A stretch of DNA of 64,000 bases from an uncultured Lachnospiraceae bacterium. Its GTDB lineage: Bacteria > Bacillota > Clostridia > Lachnospirales > Lachnospiraceae. Positions 59,114 through 64,000 of the stretch are shown in pieces (the first letter of the stretch is position 1; every line of letters starts with the position of its first letter). Both the position numbers and the translations under genes were made by a program. The notes under the pieces were generated by a model that ran no database searches, was not told the origin of the DNA, and saw only the letters and a program-made list of their open reading frames with translations. The stretch lies in the NCBI GenBank assembly GCA_910587635.1, contig CAJUNB010000015.1, forward strand, positions 1 through 64,000. Reading direction: 5' to 3'.

Positions 59114-60990
59114 CTCTTTTTCCCCTGTATTCTTATTGTCCGCACCATTCGTTTCGCCCGGGTCAGATCCTCCCCCTGCTGTCGCAGCGCTTCTATCACG
59201 TCCTTACAGTCCCCCTGGGCAAAATTCTGTAACACCTTCGCCAGATACCAGTCTTTCTTTTTTTCAAAGGTTGCCGTATCGAATACATCCGAAAACCGCT
59301 CCAGCGTTCCCAGACTGTAAAGCCCTGCCATCGTCCTGATGCATTTGCCGCAGGCGTCGCAATTCTTTTCTCTGAGAGCATAGATACAGGGATGCAGCAT
59401 CCTGTGTGCCAGGGGAAAATCCGACAGCTCTTTTAGCTTCTCCAGCCGGGAGAAGGCTGCGCCGCTGCAATAAAATACCGTCTGCTCTGTCTCAAAGCAA
59501 GGGAGCATCAGAGCGTCATAGTAGCTGGCATTATATCGGTCAAATTTAAATTTACAAAACGGATTTGCAGAAGAATACAGGAACACGCGAAATAATTTCT
59601 GCAGAGCCAGAATAACGGACACATGCCGGATATAGACTACGGTAGCAAATTTTTCCTGCAAGATCTCCTGCAGGTTCGTATCCACTCCCACCACTTCCAG
59701 ATTTCTTTCCCTGGCAAACCCCTTCTTTGCCTTTTCTGTCATCTTGCGGAATGTATCCGCCGCCTGTTCTCCTTCGATGGCGCCGTTATTGGCCACCAGC
59801 AGATGCGTCAGCCTGTATCCGGCGCTCACCGTATCCAGATTTCTCAGGTAAGTGAACATACTGTCCACGCCTCCCGTCCAGCCGCATACAACCGCCCCCT
59901 CACAGGGCAGCGACGCCTGTGCAGGCCTGGCATGCACGGTAATGGGAGAATAATCCGCTATATGATCTGACAGCATGGGCACCAGACAGGTATTGATCTG
60001 ATACAGCAGCCGGCTTGTCACCGGCGCCTCGCATACGATATCCGCGCCCTGCCGCATAGCCGTAGTGAGCAGTGCCGTCACAAAAGCATCTCCCCGCTCC
60101 TGCGTCAGATATTTTCCATAGGGAGCTTCCCCCTCAAACCAGACCGTCTCTTTCTTTCCCTCCATCGACACCGATGCGCAGAGACGGAAGCCGTCATCTC
60201 CTGCTCTTTCTATATAAGGCGTTCCGATTACAATCTTTTTCTTATTTTTACTTATACACTGTCTTCTGCAACTCTTTACGATATGGGAAATCTGCTCCGC
60301 CGGTTTTCTCCTCTGCCGATAACCACATATCAAAAAAGAAAGGCCCTCCGTGGAAGCGCACTGTACTGCCAGCAGGAAAAAAGCATCTGTATTTTTCCCT
60401 TGGGAAAGGCCAAAATCCGTTGCTTTTCCGCCCTTTTGCCAGGGAAGCACACAGACAGAAAACATCCCCTGCAATGCCAGGCCGCAGGCCAGCCGCCCAA
60501 AAGGCTCTGTTCCCGCTCCCTTTTGCAGCGGATTCTCCCTGCCTTTATCATCGCTCAAATCGATACAGACCGCCTGTAACTGCTGCTTCCGCACGAACCG
60601 TTTTCTTTCCGCTTTATCCTTTTCCCACGGGAAAAATACCGTCCCCCGTTTCCCGCGCCGCGCCGGCGTCTCTTCCATAAGCGATGCCCTGACGGCAATC
60701 GTGTGCCAGCGGCTGCCCGCCAGCACAATCGCCGGTATCAAATACTCGCACAATTGATAATGCAGCCGCCGGGACATGGCCTCTTCGCATACGATGTCCT
60801 CTCCTCTTTCCATGGCAAGTGGCAGCAGGGCCATCACAAAGGCATCCGAACAGCCGACGCTAAAATCCTTTCCGTATTTACGCTCTGCAAAAAAGCAAAA
60901 CTCTCTATTTCGTCCTCCGACAGTGATATCGGCACAGAGACGGGCCGTATCTCCTTCTTCTGTCACATAGGATTTCCCGATTTTTACCAT
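59110..60990 (-). CDS. PP-loop protein with internally duplicated N-terminal domain
   Basis: 626 residues. Residues 1-102 and 252-354 are clear duplicates: both run IGxxYxxxxGDxxRLCA, then YGK, then a DAFV-AL segment, -MxxGxDIVCE-, SRxLxYQ. Between them (103-251) is a linker with a Gly/Ser-Lys segment DFGLSQGKNTDAFF that may be a decayed PP-loop. After the second copy comes an intact PP-loop TGGVDSMF (372-379) and a CDACGKC cluster near 572, as in ATP-pyrophosphatases such as amidotransferases and QueC-like enzymes. It lies between two glycosyltransferase-region genes; I infer a sugar-modifying role (e.g. amide transfer) but the family is not recognised with certainty. Confidence 0.75.
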   Translation of the reverse strand: MVKIGKSYVTEEGDTARLCADITVGGRNREFCFFAERKYGKDFSVGCSDAFVMALLPLAMERGEDIVCEEAMSRRLHYQLCEYLIPAIVLAGSRWHTIAVRASLMEETPARRGKRGTVFFPWEKDKAERKRFVRKQQLQAVCIDLSDDKGRENPLQKGAGTEPFGRLACGLALQGMFSVCVLPWQKGGKATDFGLSQGKNTDAFFLLAVQCASTEGLSFLICGYRQRRKPAEQISHIVKSCRRQCISKNKKKIVIGTPYIERAGDDGFRLCASVSMEGKKETVWFEGEAPYGKYLTQERGDAFVTALLTTAMRQGADIVCEAPVTSRLLYQINTCLVPMLSDHIADYSPITVHARPAQASLPCEGAVVCGWTGGVDSMFTYLRNLDTVSAGYRLTHLLVANNGAIEGEQAADTFRKMTEKAKKGFARERNLEVVGVDTNLQEILQEKFATVVYIRHVSVILALQKLFRVFLYSSANPFCKFKFDRYNASYYDALMLPCFETEQTVFYCSGAAFSRLEKLKELSDFPLAHRMLHPCIYALREKNCDACGKCIRTMAGLYSLGTLERFSDVFDTATFEKKKDWYLAKVLQNFAQGDCKDVIEALRQQGEDLTRAKRMVRTIRIQGKKR

Positions 60991-61073
60991 ACAGCCTTTC
61001 CTCTCCTGTCGATATTTTTTTGATGCAATATCGCTTTTTGCTTTTTGATCTGATACGGCATTCCTTTCTTTGG

Positions 61074-62192
61074 TCAGCCCCGGACGGATATATTTTCCAG
61101 CAGAAACTGCCGGGATTTTTCCACTTGCTCCGCTGTCTTTTCCCGCACTGCGGCCCAGTCTATTGACGAATCTATATTGCTGCCACAGTTTCCGCCATAC
61201 AGCCGCCCCTCCAGACCGTGAATCTTTAATAGATTGCTGATTCTCGTCCCCAGGCTGCTGTGCTGAAATACCAGAAACTGCTTTTCATATAGGATACTGA
61301 AGGCCGTGCCATGAAAGGAATTGGTAATGATATAGTCGGCCCCATGGATATAACCCAGAAACTCTGCGGGGCCCGCCGTATTATCTGTCAAAATATCCCT
61401 TTCTTTCTTCTTTTTCCCTTTTTTCGTTTCAATAATCCGCAATTGTCTGTCTTTTGCAAGCTTCCTTGCAAAATCTGTCAATTCCTGATTGGGTTCCGTC
61501 ATATATACAAAAAGAAAGCCCTTTTTTCCGCTCTTCTTTTCAATCTTCTGCCATTCTTCTTTCGACAACAGAAAAACCGGATCGATTACGGATGAAATAT
61601 TCTTTTTGTACAGTTTTTTTACATAAGGAATCGCTTCCGACTCCCGCAGAGAGATCTCATCCACAGATTGCAAAAGTTCTCTGAACTTCTTATCGTATTC
61701 CGATGCAAGGCTACTGCCTCCTAGACTGGCTCCATAGGCAATTACTTTTTCTTTTCTGTCGTTTGCAAATACCCCGAAATATGCATTTCGCAGTCCAATC
61801 GTAATGTCAGGATTCCAGATCTGATCGCTTCCTACGATATAGTATCGATAGGGAAGTTTTTTCAATCCACAGATAAAATGTAATTTTTTCTGCCCTTTTC
61901 TGACCAGATATTCTTCCCGAAAAGAAGCCATATTTGCCCTCAATCGAAAAAAATCAGTTCCCATAGTCAGGTTGGCCTTCCATCCTCCAAGCCCGTTCAT
62001 CAGCATCTTGCTAATACCTCCCACAGGTACATAGGGAACATACCAGTGCCGACCCGTCAGAAAGGGGGGCTCATAACGGACAATATCCGCTCTGATTCCG
62101 ATTTTATGACAATATTGCTTCAAACCGTACGCCTGCAGCATGGCGCCATAGTTATCGGAACAGTGAAAAGTCAAAATCCCTACCTCTCTCAT
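61074..62192 (-). CDS. Polysaccharide pyruvyl transferase family protein
   Basis: 372 residues: 'VGILTFHCSDNYGAMLQAYGLKQY' at the start, 'YIVGSDQIWNPD' and 'ADYIITNSFHGTAFSILY' mid to late, the hallmarks of the CsaB/polysaccharide pyruvyl transferase family. It would add pyruvate ketals (or act as a related transferase) on a surface glycan. ATG 62192 with GGGAGAC; the frame start at 62225 is not needed. The next gene is a GT2 enzyme. Confidence 0.88.
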   Translation of the reverse strand: MREVGILTFHCSDNYGAMLQAYGLKQYCHKIGIRADIVRYEPPFLTGRHWYVPYVPVGGISKMLMNGLGGWKANLTMGTDFFRLRANMASFREEYLVRKGQKKLHFICGLKKLPYRYYIVGSDQIWNPDITIGLRNAYFGVFANDRKEKVIAYGASLGGSSLASEYDKKFRELLQSVDEISLRESEAIPYVKKLYKKNISSVIDPVFLLSKEEWQKIEKKSGKKGFLFVYMTEPNQELTDFARKLAKDRQLRIIETKKGKKKKERDILTDNTAGPAEFLGYIHGADYIITNSFHGTAFSILYEKQFLVFQHSSLGTRISNLLKIHGLEGRLYGGNCGSNIDSSIDWAAVREKTAEQVEKSRQFLLENISVRG

Positions 62193-62205
62193 TTGTGTCT
62201 CCCTT

Positions 62206-63228
62206 TTATCCCTGTCTCCCGGCACAGTTATTTTTCTCTTCCAGCCTTTTATAAAACGGCTCTATGAACCACAGATATACAGGATGGCAATAAAAACAGA
62301 GCCAGATAACAGATCTCGTCATCAGAGAAAGCTTTCGATACATTGGATGCCGCCGCTCTTTCCCGGCTTTTTCTTTTATCACACAGCATCGTTGCTTCTC
62401 TTTTCTTCTGACAGCTTCCGTATAGCTCTTCTTCAGCAGATAAAAGATCGTATTTTCCCAGACGAAGGCAAATCCAAATCTTTTACTTTCAAATTCCGTA
62501 TCCCGCACCTTGCTATATATTTCCAGATATGCCTCGTCATCTGTCTGCCCGGAATGGCTCAAACTGTCTGGTCTCGTTCTATAATAATACCAGGGATACA
62601 GACAACATCCAACCCACAGTTTTTTACCAAGCAATTCATGTAAAAACAGTGTATCTTCTCCCCGTTTCAGACTTTCTTCAAACCGCAGTGTCCCTATGAT
62701 CTCTCTGGAAATCAGTTTCCCACCGATTCCCAGCAGTTCTCTTGCATATCTTTTATAAAACCATACTACATCTTCTCCCACTCTGGCCTCTTCCCATTTC
62801 CTCCTGCCCCGCTTTTCAGCCGCCATGGAAGCCTCGGGGAATATCTCCTCTGTCTGTGTTCCATCCCCTCTTTTGTATTTACAAAATAAAAATTTTGTCT
62901 GGTTTTGGCGCGCATGACTTATCAGCTCTTCCAGCAAATAAGGATGAATCATATCGTCGCTGTCCAGAAAGAACAGATACGCTCCTTTCGCAGTATCCAG
63001 CCCTCTGTTCCGGGCAACAGAAACGCCGCCATGCTCCTGAAGGAGCAGGCGGATTCTCTTATCTTTCTGACAGTAGCTCTGGCAGATCTCCACACTTTTG
63101 TCCGTGGAACCGTCGTCGATCACGAGAACTTCCAGATTCCGGTATGTCTGGCTTATGACTGAACGAAGACACTGCCCGATATAGTCCTGTGAATTGTACA
63201 TGGGAATAATGACTGATATTTTATTCAT
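62206..63228 (-). CDS. GT2-family glycosyltransferase
   Basis: 340 residues: 'ISVIIPMYNSQDYIGQCLRS' near the start, 'VLVIDDGSTDKSVEI' near 37, 'FFLDSDDMI' near 88, and a C-terminal hydrophobic stretch (about 300-325). The ribosome binding site is weak (CAGGGC). It probably starts the glycan-related transcript that runs through to 58112. Confidence 0.9.
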   Translation of the reverse strand: MNKISVIIPMYNSQDYIGQCLRSVISQTYRNLEVLVIDDGSTDKSVEICQSYCQKDKRIRLLLQEHGGVSVARNRGLDTAKGAYLFFLDSDDMIHPYLLEELISHARQNQTKFLFCKYKRGDGTQTEEIFPEASMAAEKRGRRKWEEARVGEDVVWFYKRYARELLGIGGKLISREIIGTLRFEESLKRGEDTLFLHELLGKKLWVGCCLYPWYYYRTRPDSLSHSGQTDDEAYLEIYSKVRDTEFESKRFGFAFVWENTIFYLLKKSYTEAVRRKEKQRCCVIKEKAGKERRHPMYRKLSLMTRSVIWLCFYCHPVYLWFIEPFYKRLEEKNNCAGRQG

Positions 63229-63266
63229 ATTTGCCCTGCTGTTATCTTTTCAGTATGTTTCGCCAA

Positions 63267-64000
63267 TCACTCCACCGGCAGCCAGTTCTCTATGACATAG
63301 CGGACATGTCTGTCCCAGAAATCCCACTCATGCCCTCCGGGCTCTTCTCTGTAAGTAAGATCTACACCGGCATCTGTCAGTCTGTCACGGAACCGCCTGT
63401 TCGAGTCCAGCAAGTCATCTTCCGTACCGCAGGACATATAGATTTTCGGATATTTCCCCTGTTCCGCCTTCACTTTTTCCTGTAACCGGGCAAGAGCTAC
63501 GGCCGGATTTTTGTCTTTCAGGGCCGCCTCTGTCCACTTTCCCATGCACTCGTCTTCCTGACACAGCATATCATAGCCCGGCTCTCCCGGCGCATATTCA
63601 AATATATGCAATGCGCCGGAAAACGCTGCAATATGGCTGAAGGTATCCGCATATTTTATGCCGAGCCGTAACGCTCCAAAACCCCCCATAGACAGCCCTG
63701 CAAGAAACGTATCTTCTCTTTTTCTCGAAAGGGGAAATAACCTCCGGGTGACCTCCACCAGCTCCTCACCGATATACCTGTCAAAATTGTGGTTGGAAAG
63801 AGGCAGATCCACATAAAAACTATTTTCCGCGCTGGGCATCACCACCGCCAGATTATGCGCAGTGGCATACTCATTGATTCTGGAATTGGTAACCCAGTCC
63901 ATACAGTTTCCATATAGTCCATGGAGCAGGTACAATGTCTTATATTTACGGTCCGGCGCATTTTGATAGCCCCCCCACCGGTTTCCCTCTCCAGGTAAAA
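63267..64000 (-). CDS. Esterase of the tributyrin-esterase type, 5' end missing
   Basis: Alpha/beta hydrolase with 'YLLHGLYGNCMDW', nucleophile in FLAGLSMGGFGALRLG and catalytic His in PGGHEWDFWDRHV. The motif pattern matches the EstA/FrmB-like putative esterases that cleave short-chain acyl or feruloyl esters. The frame reads on in phase to the window end (codons for NAPDRKYKT and LPGEGNRW upstream of the apparent TTG at 63935), so the true start lies outside. At least 244 residues are present. Confidence 0.85.
   Translation of the reverse strand, partial: LPGEGNRWGGYQNAPDRKYKTLYLLHGLYGNCMDWVTNSRINEYATAHNLAVVMPSAENSFYVDLPLSNHNFDRYIGEELVEVTRRLFPLSRKREDTFLAGLSMGGFGALRLGIKYADTFSHIAAFSGALHIFEYAPGEPGYDMLCQEDECMGKWTEAALKDKNPAVALARLQEKVKAEQGKYPKIYMSCGTEDDLLDSNRRFRDRLTDAGVDLTYREEPGGHEWDFWDRHVRYVIENWLPVE

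Overview
The window looks like a chromosomal segment of a low-to-moderate GC, spore-forming gut Clostridium relative, most likely Lachnospiraceae. The reasons are the T-box-controlled threonyl-tRNA synthetase, AGGAGG-type ribosome binding sites, sigma-A promoters of the TTGACA/TATAAT kind, a CotF-like spore coat protein, YesM/YesN-type regulation of a sugar ABC transporter, and a PerR/rubredoxin/CcdA redox set typical of anaerobes. No rRNA, tRNA, CRISPR array or prophage was found. The only clear mobile element is the 5' end of a transposase that runs off the left edge.

Layout. 1-523: partial transposase and an AT-rich spacer. 524-2149: biotin genes bioB-bioY behind a BirA-type operator. 2199-8862: an AraC-like regulator, a ferritin-like protein, rarA, thrS with its T-box leader, and a 507-residue unknown protein. 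8874-13794: alkD-like gene, cysK-metY and pdxS-pdxT (the PdxST enzyme makes the PLP that CysK and MetY need). 13833-16482: a membrane protein with a repeat-rich N terminus, a small XRE regulator and a DUF2975-like protein. 16769-20269: a plus-strand redox island (PerR-like regulator, SDR, flavin reductase-rubredoxin, CcdA, TlpA). 20336-26598: MATE-lysA operon, divergent TrmB-like regulator with an 18-bp palindrome between them, and a ribosome-protection-like GTPase fused to a NYN nuclease domain. 26666-34125: AlbA_2 protein, histidine phosphatase, CotF-like protein, GreA, M14 peptidase, GH36 alpha-galactosidase.

34323-40221: an envelope-related two-component operon (FG-GAP-like protein, OmpR-type regulator, histidine kinase, secreted protein), followed by an amidase-deacetylase fusion whose upstream region carries five 11-bp direct repeats. 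40251-44942: sugar ABC importer and an esterase. 45040-52322: YesN/YesM-type pair, siroheme reductase, ABC exporter and SH3 protein, all closely packed. 52462-54951: TtcA-like enzyme and purine permease. 54996-64000: a surface-glycan neighbourhood (PglK-like ABC flippase, GHL10 hydrolase, two GT2 glycosyltransferases, a pyruvyl-transferase-family protein, an internally duplicated PP-loop protein) and a partial esterase.

Points that go beyond routine annotation are: a dispersed family of structured intergenic repeats with compensatory base changes in their stems; the GTPase-NYN fusion; the internally duplicated PP-loop protein in the glycan cluster; the tandem 11-bp repeats that probably bind the adjacent response regulator; a ThrRS lacking its TGS domain; and a strong orphan terminator on the plus strand near 29,490. 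All functional names come from reading motifs and family knowledge; no search was run.
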